Below are positions 31,493-37,267 of a DNA stretch of 37,267 nucleotides, piece by piece. This stretch comes from JAEUIA01 sp034440255 (GTDB lineage Bacteria; Planctomycetota; UBA1135; GCA-002686595): positions 1-37,267 of the forward strand of contig JAWXBU010000164.1 in assembly GCA_034440255.1 (NCBI GenBank), in the 5' to 3' direction. A program made the translations under genes and the position numbers. The notes below the pieces were generated by a model, which saw only the letters and a list, made by a program, of their open reading frames with translations, was not told the DNA's origin and did not search any database. Position 1 is the first letter of the stretch. Each line of letters opens with the position of its first letter.

Positions 31493-31957
31493 TCACTCGG
31501 CGTCGGGCGGCAACTCGTAGATGCCTTGGCGGCCGCCGCGCAAGCGGCCTTGGCGGACGAGTTCGTCCCAGACTTCGCGCGGGTAGCGCGGCGGGGGAAC
31601 GATGCCGACGATGCTCGAGGCGCGACCGCTCGTCATTGCGTTGGCGTTGATCGAGGATTCGGCGTCGAGGCGCGTGACCTTCATGCTCTTGCGAAAAGCT
31701 TTGATCGCACGTTTCAACGTTTCGCGGTCTTGCTCGGGCAAGAGCCGCTTGCCGGATTCCCATTGAAGGATGATGGCGCGCAAAGCAGGCGCGTCCTTCG
31801 TTTCGATCGCAGCGACGACGTCGGGCTCTTTAGCGACGGCTTGGCCGATCGCTTGGCGCGCCTTAGCCCACGGTTCGGCGCTCGTGGGATCGCGTTCGGC
31901 ATCGAGAAGGCACTGCGTGAGGAACTTGGAGAGCAACGCCATCTGAGAGTCGAACAT
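31493..31957 (-). CDS. Hypothetical cytoplasmic protein (154 aa)
   Basis: 154 residues from ATG 31957 (ATG 31942, MALLSKFL, is an alternative). The first half is helical (EPWAKARQAIGQAVAKEPDV, LKRAIKAFRKSMKVTRLDAES). The second half has a loop (SGRASSIVGIVPPPRYP) and a small compact end (EVWDELVRQGRLRGGRQGIYEL) that looks like a winged-helix or DUF-type DNA- or protein-binding tail. No signal peptide or catalytic motif. I do not recognise a named family. It ends 128 nt upstream of the DUF1592-type gene on the same strand. The codon usage and length suggest a real gene. Confidence 0.72.
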   Translation of the reverse strand: MFDSQMALLSKFLTQCLLDAERDPTSAEPWAKARQAIGQAVAKEPDVVAAIETKDAPALRAIILQWESGKRLLPEQDRETLKRAIKAFRKSMKVTRLDAESSINANAMTSGRASSIVGIVPPPRYPREVWDELVRQGRLRGGRQGIYELPPDAE

Positions 31958-32096
31958 GATGGCGGAGCTTACTCGGTTCCGAGCTCGATCGCGTCACGAA
32001 GCGAGATCAGGTGTCTGGCACTCGCAGAAGTGCGCGAAATCACGCTGAAATCAGGCCTCTTCACCGCCCCCAAGACTTCCATCGATGGGCGAAACG

Positions 32097-32126
32097 ATGA
32101 CGCTCTTCAGGTGTTCCAGCTATCCT
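32097..32126 (+). promoter_or_regulatory. Candidate promoter for the exported protein at 32171
   Basis: ATGACG (32097-32102) and TATCCT (32121-32126) are 18 nt apart. Transcription would start near 32133, leaving a 38-nt leader with the ribosome binding site GAGGAG (32159-32164) 6 nt before ATG. It is one of the few genes here with a conventional leader. Confidence 0.45.
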
Positions 32127-32170
32127 CTACCCGCAGATAGCGCGCCCAACACGGCGCCGAGGAGTTTCCC

Positions 32171-33223
32171 ATGAAGGTTCTAGTCGCATCCCTGGTCGCC
32201 GGTCTCGCATTCGCGGGCGGTGAGAAGCTCGCCACGAAGTACTCGAGCGAGCGCGATCTCAAGTACGAGATCACTTCGTCCATGACGATGGAAGTCACGT
32301 CGATGGAGGGCGAGCGCAACGGCGAGCCGATCGACGCGCCCGGTCACGGAATGAAGAGCGAGATGGAGACGGTCGAAGTGCACATCGATCACGTCATCGA
32401 TGCGGCCGACGGCAAGCCGACGAAGGTGCGGCGCCACTTCGAGAAGATCGCGGGCACGATGGGCATGACGATGGGCGAGAATTCGAACGACTCGCAGATC
32501 GAAAGCCCGTTCAACGGCATCACGCTCGAGCTCACGGAGACGAAGGACGGCGTCGAAGCCGAAGTCGTCGACGGCACGGAGCCGGAGGGCGAAGGCGCGC
32601 TCAAAGGTCATCGCCTCGACTCGTTCCTCGACGGATTCTTGCCGACTGAGGCCGTCGAAGTCGACGCGAGTTGGGATCTCGAGAAAACGGCGATCTCGCG
32701 CGCGCTGCGCATCGATCAACGCAAAGTGCTCTTCCCGCGGCCTTCCGGCGGCGGCGGACCGAACGGCGGCGGTGGCGGTGGTCGCCGCGGCGGCATGCGC
32801 GGCGGTGGTACGTCGGGCATGCTCGACGATGCGGAATGGAAGGGCACGGCCAAGCTGATCTCGATCGACAAAGACATCGATGGCGTCATTTGCTCGGTGA
32901 TTCAGCTCAAACTCGAAGCTTCGGGCGAGCGCGAGATGCCGACGCGTGCTCCGCGTGGCGGGATGTTCGCGATCGAGCCGGCGTTCGAGAACACGATGTC
33001 GTACGACGCGCGTCTCGAAGGCACGTTCGCATTCTCGACGAAGGAGCAGCGCCCGGTGCAGCTCGCACTCGAGGGCACGCTGCATACCGATACGAAGACC
33101 GAATTCTCGAACGAGGAGTTCTCGATGAAGATGCACACGAAGTCCGACGGCAAGATCGAGATCGCCATCGAAGTCAGCGAAGAGAAACCGAAGACGGACA
33201 AAGCGGCCAAGTCCGACAAGTAG
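32171..33223 (+). CDS. Exported protein with Gly/Arg-rich linker, unknown function
   Basis: 350 residues. The signal peptide is short (MKVLVASLVAGLAFAGG). The mature part has two acidic beta-rich halves (ITSSMTMEVTSMEGER, VEVHIDHVIDAADGKPTKV; then SYDARLEGTFAFSTKEQRPVQLALEGTLH) joined by a linker at about 193-220 made of Gly, Arg and a little Met (GGGGPNGGGGGGRRGGMRGGG). Alternating strands with many Thr, Glu and Lys resemble lipoprotein-carrier or lipid-binding beta sheets, but I cannot assign a family. It is Met-rich in places (MGMTMGE). The C-terminus is Lys-rich (EEKPKTDKAAKSDK). Start supported by a good Shine-Dalgarno. Convergent with the next gene, 18 nt apart. Confidence 0.83.
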   Translation: MKVLVASLVAGLAFAGGEKLATKYSSERDLKYEITSSMTMEVTSMEGERNGEPIDAPGHGMKSEMETVEVHIDHVIDAADGKPTKVRRHFEKIAGTMGMTMGENSNDSQIESPFNGITLELTETKDGVEAEVVDGTEPEGEGALKGHRLDSFLDGFLPTEAVEVDASWDLEKTAISRALRIDQRKVLFPRPSGGGGPNGGGGGGRRGGMRGGGTSGMLDDAEWKGTAKLISIDKDIDGVICSVIQLKLEASGEREMPTRAPRGGMFAIEPAFENTMSYDARLEGTFAFSTKEQRPVQLALEGTLHTDTKTEFSNEEFSMKMHTKSDGKIEIAIEVSEEKPKTDKAAKSDK

Positions 33224-33241
33224 TCGACGCGCGTCTTCGAA

Positions 33242-34678
33242 TCAGGGCGGCGGGATCAGCCTGCGCTTGCCATCGTGCGAGCGGGCGATCCCGCCGCTCT
33301 CGTCTTCACGCGCGAAGTCGCGATCCCAGAGCTGACACGTAACCTGCTGGTGGCGTTGGTCGAGCGCTTCGCAATAGTTCGTGTAGATGCAGCGACGCAC
33401 GTCCGCACCCCGACCCTCTTCCATCTTGCGCCACCAATCGGGATCAGCGAGCGACTGACGAGCGGCCGCGACGAGATCGCAGTCGCCGTTTTTCAACGCG
33501 TTCTCGGCCGTGTCGAACGAGTTGATCGCACCCGAGCCCACGATCGGCGTCGAACAACCGGCGGCACGCACTGCGTCGCGGATCGCGCGCGAGAGGTGCA
33601 AATTGCGGCCGAAAAGGCCCTCCGGAGCGCGCTTCAAGGTCGGCATGCACTCGTGCCCACTCGGCCCCGTGTAGGGATAGATCGCTTCGCCGACCTTGGG
33701 CTGTTTCGCGTCCTCGAACTTGCCGCCTTTCGACACGGACACGAAGTCGATGCCGGCGCGCGCGAGTTCCGCTGAGAAGAAACACGCATCGTCGATGCGC
33801 GATCCGCCGTCGATCACTTCGTCGCCGAGCAAGCGACAACCGACGGTGAAATCCGCGCCGACGCGATCGCGGACGGCGCGCAGCACTTCGATCGGCAGGC
33901 GCACGCGCTCTTCGCGCGAACCACCGTAGCCGTCGCTGCGCGTGTTTAGCTTCGAAAGGAACGACGCCATCGTGTACGCGTGCGCGTAGTGCAGTTCGAC
34001 GCCGTCGAAACCCGCGTCACGTGCTCGTTCCGCCGCGTCGGCGAAGATCTGCGGCAGGACGCGCGGCAAGTCGGCGATGTGCGGAAGGTGCGTGTCGGTG
34101 ACGCGCTCGCGATATCCACGTTCCATGTCGTCGATCTCGCGCGGTGAGAGCACGTTCGCGAGTTCACCGAGGGGAAGTGCGAGCAAAGCGGTTCGCACAT
34201 CGTCGACCGATGTGCCGCACATTCCCAAGGCAGCTCGATGTGCGTCGGTGACGACGAGGAATCGTCCGAGGAAGTTCTCTCTGGTCGGCCGTCGCCGGAT
34301 CGAAAGGAAGTCGATGATCTGCACGACGAGCTTCGTCTCGCCCGCCGAGCGCTCTCGAACGAGAGCCGTCAGTTCGCGCAATCCAGCGACGAAGCGATCG
34401 TCGCCGATGCGCAACAACGGGCCGCTCGGCACGTCGCGAACTCCGGTCGCTTCGACGACGAGTACACCGGGTCGACCGTCTGCGAATCGTCCGTACCAAT
34501 CGAGGACGTCCTTCGTGACGAAGCCGTTTTCGTCGGCTCGCCACGGCACCATCGCTGGCACCCACGTGCGCGTGCGCGATGTGAAGGAGCCGACAATTGC
34601 GGCCGAAAACAGCGTGCTTGCGCGCGCCTCCGAGAGCGACGGCCAGCGCACGGGCGGCAACTTGTCGGCCGCGCTCAT
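33242..34678 (-). CDS. Old Yellow Enzyme-like FMN-dependent oxidoreductase
   Basis: 478 residues, single TIM barrel of the NADH:flavin oxidoreductase family. Visible: TWVPAMVPWRADENGFVT near the N-terminus, GVLVVEATGV, DAGFDGVELHYAHAYTMASFLSKLNTRSDGYGGS (H230 and H233, FMN/substrate side), VGCRLLGDE, and PIVGSGAINSFDTAENAL for the phosphate site. The usual QLxHxGR motif at the end of strand 3 is missing: it reads VVQIIDFLSIRRRPT. A C-terminal Cys pattern (RRCIYTNYCEALDQR, then VTCQLWD) recalls the Fe-S end of 2,4-dienoyl-CoA reductase relatives but has only three cysteines, and the second Rossmann domain is absent. Its ATG overlaps the lipoprotein stop by 4 nt. Substrate unknown; reduction of enones is the family norm. 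Confidence 0.88.
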   Translation of the reverse strand: MSAADKLPPVRWPSLSEARASTLFSAAIVGSFTSRTRTWVPAMVPWRADENGFVTKDVLDWYGRFADGRPGVLVVEATGVRDVPSGPLLRIGDDRFVAGLRELTALVRERSAGETKLVVQIIDFLSIRRRPTRENFLGRFLVVTDAHRAALGMCGTSVDDVRTALLALPLGELANVLSPREIDDMERGYRERVTDTHLPHIADLPRVLPQIFADAAERARDAGFDGVELHYAHAYTMASFLSKLNTRSDGYGGSREERVRLPIEVLRAVRDRVGADFTVGCRLLGDEVIDGGSRIDDACFFSAELARAGIDFVSVSKGGKFEDAKQPKVGEAIYPYTGPSGHECMPTLKRAPEGLFGRNLHLSRAIRDAVRAAGCSTPIVGSGAINSFDTAENALKNGDCDLVAAARQSLADPDWWRKMEEGRGADVRRCIYTNYCEALDQRHQQVTCQLWDRDFAREDESGGIARSHDGKRRLIPPP

Positions 34679-35595
34679 CGCCCGTCTTGGAAGTGCAGTC
34701 CTTCGTGCAAGAGCAGCGCGCGACGTTCGTCCTCACCGAACATCCCGTCGATCGCGATGCGCCAACCCGCACTGTCCGCGCGTTGCAATCCGGCTGCTTC
34801 GAGCAACCACAGCGGCGGAACGCGCGTCAGATTCTGGATCTGCGCGCGCTGACACAAGCGGTGCAAGTCGTGCACGCCTATGCGCGACACGATCAAGTAG
34901 CCGAGCGCGTCGAGCACGCCGCGAATGCCTTGCGTGTGAATAGGTTCGAGATCGCCGCTGTCCATGCGCAGCGCGTCTTCGAACGACGGTATCGAGTCGC
35001 GCTCGATCGGCGCGCGCACGGTGTAAGTCATCATTTCAGGTGTGAAATGGGCGGCTTTGCCTTTGCCGACGATGCGCTGTGCATCGAAGCGGTAGCTACC
35101 TTCGAGCGCGGTGCCGAGGATGACGGCGTACTCCGCGCGCTCGAGCGCGCCGGCCGCAGGCACGAGCATGTGCGCCACTTTGTCGCACAATCCTTCTTCG
35201 AGAACGCCGGGCAATGTCGACCATTCGGCGCCGAGCAAGTAGTGCACGAGCTCGTGCGCCATCGTCGCCGTCAGCCGTTGATTGCTGTCCGCTTCCGGCA
35301 ACTCCATCCAACGTCGCGACTGCACGGTGAACGTCGCGCCGCTCCAACTCTGATGCGCCATTTCGGACACGAGGCGCACGTCGATCGAGCGCTTTTCGCA
35401 GCCGGGCACGACGAGCGGAATCTGCGGCGCCAGTTCGTCGAGCACGCGCGCGACGTACTTCACGCGCTCTTCCGACGTGCCGCGCACGGTGCCGAAAGCG
35501 GTCGGAGCCGAAGCCGGAAGCTCCGGCGGTTTCGCGATCTTGCACGAAGCTAGGCTCGCGAGCGCAAGCAGGGCGAGGAAGCGTGAGTGGCGCAT
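34675..35595 (-). CDS. Lipoprotein with HExxH zinc-peptidase motif
   Basis: 306 residues. Lipoprotein signal MRHSRFLALLALASLASC (Cys18). The core motif MAHELVHYLLGAEWSTLPGVLEEGLCDKVAH has zinc ligands His114 and His118 and a probable third ligand in LEEGLCD (Glu133/134), as in gluzincin peptidases that carry HExxH then E about 18-20 residues later. The remainder is helical (ALRMDSGDLEPIHTQGIRGV, VLDALGYLIVSRIGVHDLHRLCQ). No named family recognised. It overlaps the oxidoreductase by 4 nt. The reading frame is open past 35595 through the hairpin repeat, but the lipoprotein start is clearly ATG 35595. TAGAGT lies 10 nt upstream and no Shine-Dalgarno is present. Activity as a peptidase is inferred. 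Confidence 0.85.
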   Translation of the reverse strand: MRHSRFLALLALASLASCKIAKPPELPASAPTAFGTVRGTSEERVKYVARVLDELAPQIPLVVPGCEKRSIDVRLVSEMAHQSWSGATFTVQSRRWMELPEADSNQRLTATMAHELVHYLLGAEWSTLPGVLEEGLCDKVAHMLVPAAGALERAEYAVILGTALEGSYRFDAQRIVGKGKAAHFTPEMMTYTVRAPIERDSIPSFEDALRMDSGDLEPIHTQGIRGVLDALGYLIVSRIGVHDLHRLCQRAQIQNLTRVPPLWLLEAAGLQRADSAGWRIAIDGMFGEDERRALLLHEGLHFQDGR

Positions 35596-35605
35596 CGAGG
35601 CCGAA

Positions 35606-35611
35606 ACTCTA
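35606..35611 (-). promoter_or_regulatory. Candidate -10 element (TAGAGT) for the HExxH lipoprotein
   Basis: On the minus strand TAGAGT ends 10 nt before ATG 35595, same hexamer as upstream of cstA. It lies between the start codon and the 122-bp hairpin. No clear -35. Confidence 0.3.
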
Positions 35612-35645
35612 GCGTCCGCTTCGTCCGATCGGTGGAGTCCGCGTC

Positions 35646-35767
35646 CAATCGTGTGTGTACCGAGCCAGAGCAATTTTTCCCCGATGCGCGGGCGAGCAAC
35701 TGGCATCCATCGAGTTGCTCGCAGCGCATCGGGGAAAAATTGCTCTGGCTCGGTACACACACGATTG
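35646..35767. repeat. 122-bp hairpin element with perfect 44-bp arms
   Basis: The left arm 35646-35689 and right arm 35724-35767 are exact reverse complements over 44 bp. Inside them a second perfect pair of 10 bp (GCGAGCAACT 35692-35701 with AGTTGCTCGC 35713-35722) leaves an 11-nt apical loop. Only G35690, G35691 and A35723 are unpaired between the two stems. The arms contain a T5 run and its A5 partner (CAATTTTTCCCC and GGGGAAAAATTG). It lies in the divergent gap between the lipoprotein and the dehydrogenase. No flanking target-site duplication is evident. Candidates are a MITE-like or REP-type dispersed element, or a bidirectional insulator; copy number cannot be seen here. Confidence 0.95.
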
Positions 35768-35794
35768 AAAACTAGCGCGCGAGCGGGGCACACT
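35765..35794 (+). promoter_or_regulatory. Candidate promoter for the dehydrogenase-Rid operon
   Basis: TTGAAA (35765-35770, five of six) and CACACT (35789-35794, three of six) are 18 nt apart. The first three bases of the -35 are the last three of the hairpin element, so the element may supply part of the promoter. The -10 ends 9 nt before ATG 35804. Confidence 0.4.
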
Positions 35795-35803
35795 GCCGCG
35801 CGT

Positions 35804-36622
35804 ATGGCGAAACTTCCGCTCACGCTCGTCACCGGCGCTGGTCGTGGGATCGGCGCGACGATCGCGCTCGCGCTCGCGCGTGCGGGAGCTCCCGTGATCT
35901 GTGCTGCGCGCAGCCTCGAATCCTGCACGGAGGTCGCCAACGCGATCCAAGCCGACGGCGGAATCGCCTACCCAGCGCACGTGAACGTCGCTGATCCCGA
36001 CACGTTCGAGACTGGCCTCGTCGACGCTTTGCACGACGCGCGTGAGCACGGACCGATCCTGTGTCTGGTCAACAACGCCGGCATCGCGGAAACGGCGGCG
36101 TTCTTGCGGCACGGACGCGCGAGTGGCGAGGACATCTACGCGAAGCACATGAACGTGAACTTCCACGGAGCGCGACGGTTGATCGAGAAGTTCGCTCCGC
36201 AGATGATCGAAGCGAAGCGCGGTCGCATCGTGAACATCGCTTCGTCGGCGGGCTTGATCGGCTACGCCTACGCAGCCGCCTACGTCGCGTCGAAACATGC
36301 TCTCGTCGGGTATTCGCGCTGCGCTTCGCGTGAACTCGCGCGCTCAGGTGTCACGCTCAACCTCGTGTGTCCGCACTACGTCGAGTCGCCGATGACCGAC
36401 GAAACCATCGCGCGGATCGTCGAAAAAACCAAGAAAACAGTCGAGGAAACGCGTGAGTTCCTCGCCTCGCAAAATCCGGGCGGCACGTTGATCTCGTCCG
36501 AGGAAGTCGCTGCGATCGTCGTGCGCTTCGTCACCGGAAACGAGAACGGCAAGATTGCCGAGTTGCTCGGGGGCCGCGGTCGCTTGAAGGACGAAGACAC
36601 CTTGCGCGTCTTCGACGCATGA
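35804..36622 (+). CDS. Short-chain dehydrogenase/reductase (SDR)
   Basis: 272 residues, cytoplasmic NAD(P)H-dependent oxidoreductase. Classical SDR motifs: cofactor loop TGAGRGIG (10-17), NNAG (90-93), catalytic Ser147/148 (NIASSAG), Tyr160 and Lys164 (YVASK). Arg36 in CAARS after strand 2 favours NADPH. The C-terminal region (PHYVESPMTDETIARIVEKTKKTVEETREFLASQNPGG, seen in pieces) is longer and more helical than in minimal SDRs. The start ATG 35804 is directly before the glycine motif; no Shine-Dalgarno. The Rid-family gene begins 4 nt after the stop, so they form an operon. Substrate unknown; hydroxyacyl or sugar/steroid alcohols are typical of this class. Confidence 0.92.
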   Translation: MAKLPLTLVTGAGRGIGATIALALARAGAPVICAARSLESCTEVANAIQADGGIAYPAHVNVADPDTFETGLVDALHDAREHGPILCLVNNAGIAETAAFLRHGRASGEDIYAKHMNVNFHGARRLIEKFAPQMIEAKRGRIVNIASSAGLIGYAYAAAYVASKHALVGYSRCASRELARSGVTLNLVCPHYVESPMTDETIARIVEKTKKTVEETREFLASQNPGGTLISSEEVAAIVVRFVTGNENGKIAELLGGRGRLKDEDTLRVFDA

Positions 36623-36626
36623 CACG

Positions 36627-37043
36627 ATGAAGATCGAGAACGTCGAACCTGCCGGTTGGAAAGCGCCCAAAGGTTACGCGAACGGCGTCGTCGCCAGCGG
36701 CGCCTCGAAACTGCTCTTCATCGCTGGCCAGATCGCGTGGGACGAGCAGCAGAAGCTCGTGGGTGTCGGCGACATGGCTGCGCAGTTCGAGCAAGTGTTG
36801 AAGAACATCGTCGCCATCGTGCGCGCTGCCGGCGGCGAATCGGCGCACATCGTGCGCATGACGTGTTACGTCACCGACAAGAAGCTGTACCTCGCCGCGA
36901 CTCGTGACATCGGCGCGCACTGGCGCACGATCCTCGGCAAACATTTTCCCGCGATGGCGCTCGTCGAAGTCGCCGGCCTGCTCGAGCCGGGTGCGCTCGT
37001 CGAGATCGAAGCGACGGCTGTGCTTGGCGTAAATCCCAGCTGA
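36627..37043 (+). CDS. Rid/YjgF/UK114-family protein lacking the catalytic arginine
   Basis: 138 residues, the normal size. Trimer-forming chorismate-mutase-like fold pattern: a YANGVVASGASKLLFIAGQ strand-loop, QFEQVLKNIVAIVRAAGG helix, IVRMTCYVTD, and the C-terminal PGALVEIEATAVLG. In RidA proper the active-site Arg105 sits in P-A-R-(S/T)-x-V-x-V; here the equivalent reads FPAMALVEVA, with Met110 in place of Arg. It therefore probably belongs to a Rid subfamily without the 2-iminobutanoate deaminase activity. It follows the dehydrogenase by 4 nt. A pathway-specific role next to that dehydrogenase is possible. Confidence 0.92.
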   Translation: MKIENVEPAGWKAPKGYANGVVASGASKLLFIAGQIAWDEQQKLVGVGDMAAQFEQVLKNIVAIVRAAGGESAHIVRMTCYVTDKKLYLAATRDIGAHWRTILGKHFPAMALVEVAGLLEPGALVEIEATAVLGVNPS

Positions 37044-37267
37044 TCCAAGCTGCTCGCGTTCGAGCCCTGTGCATACTGGGGCGCTTTAGTGAGGAGGATG
37101 CATGGGTGCGCGCCCCGTGCTGCGCTCTGGACCTCGGCACATGCTCCGGCGTTCAGGGCCAGCTGGTATGCTGGACCGTCTCCTCAGCGTCGGAGCGCGA
37201 GGGTTGCTGCCAGCGTGCCCGTATGCAACATAAACCTGGAGACACTCAAATCCGCGCGACTACGCCC
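37044..37267 (+). other. Unresolved 3' tail with open frame to the window edge
   Basis: After the Rid stop comes a possible extended -10 (TGTGCATACT, 37068-37077) and a ribosome-binding-like GAGGAGG (37091-37097) before ATG 37102, but that frame closes at 37233 after 43 codons of unconvincing sequence. A different frame is open through 37106-37267, including ATG 37223 (MQHKPGDTQIRATTP, cut by the edge). A small stem (CCAGC/GCTGG) lies at 37160-37175. It is either a leader or the start of the next gene; undecidable here. Confidence 0.3.

Noticed and set aside
28890..31520. 876-codon open frame on the plus strand opposite the DUF1552/DUF1592 genes
   Set aside because: Arg/Ala/His-rich translation with no protein motifs; it is a GC-driven shadow of two well-supported minus-strand genes.
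32750..32815. Simple GGC repeat as a CRISPR-like or tandem repeat array
   Set aside because: It is irregular and encodes the Gly/Arg linker of the exported protein.
35587..35775. Short reading frames running through the hairpin element on both strands
   Set aside because: They exist only because the palindrome happens to be open; the product repeats itself in reverse and lacks a start signal.
37240..37267. Start of infC with a rare ATC codon after GGAG
   Set aside because: Only about six codons are visible and there is no supporting neighbour; too little to claim.

Overview
The window is about 37 kb of GC-rich chromosome, tightly packed with genes on both strands. It looks like a member of the Planctomycetota. 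The evidence is a cytochrome-c DUF1587/1592/1588/1585-type protein overlapping a Tat-exported DUF1552 protein, several large secreted proteins or lipoproteins of unknown role, and a secreted protein whose Cys-rich C-terminal domain I recall from planctomycete exported proteins. The phylum call is from gene content and memory only. There is no phage, transposase, CRISPR array or obvious genomic island.

Layout. 1-5680: a signalling operon on the + strand with two tandem paralogous (HDOD-)REC-GGDEF proteins, the first cut by the window edge, followed by a membrane hybrid histidine kinase ending in REC and HPt domains. This reads as a complete phosphorelay controlling c-di-GMP synthesis. 5744-7844: a DUF4126 membrane protein and an M20 dipeptidase. 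7931-12585 (-): an unknown exported protein and a lipoprotein M14 carboxypeptidase. 12707-12783: tRNA-Ile2 with anticodon CAT. 12902-15751 (+): an APC permease fused to a Usp-like domain, then a TerC-family membrane protein. 15797-21233 (-): a DUF4382-type lipoprotein, the CstA transporter and an acyl-CoA synthetase. 21307-23078 (+): a compact operon of a membrane protein, a winged-helix regulator and a divergent cis-prenyltransferase (UppS family). 23081-25160 (-): a SulP permease and a PHA-granule-region-like small protein. 25247-25759 (+): a Cys-rich lipoprotein. 25817-31957 (-): a duplicated-domain secreted protein with a clear intrinsic terminator, the DUF1552/DUF1592 pair and a conserved-looking hypothetical. 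32171-33223 (+): an exported protein with a Gly/Arg-rich linker. 33242-35595 (-): an Old Yellow Enzyme-like flavoprotein overlapping an HExxH lipoprotein. 35646-35767: a 122-bp hairpin element with perfect 44-bp arms. 35804-37043 (+): a short-chain dehydrogenase and a Rid-family protein. The tail, 37044-37267, is unresolved.

Themes. Many products act in the envelope: at least nine predicted exported proteins or lipoproteins and six multi-pass membrane proteins. Peptide use recurs (M20 and M14 peptidases, CstA, an HExxH lipoprotein), which would suit a scavenging, protein-degrading lifestyle; this is inference. Many start codons have no Shine-Dalgarno but a TAnAnT-like hexamer 6-15 nt upstream, suggesting very short or absent mRNA leaders. 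The most unusual observations are the self-contained c-di-GMP phosphorelay with diverged I-sites, the 122-bp palindrome, and the altered cis-prenyltransferase in a regulatory operon.
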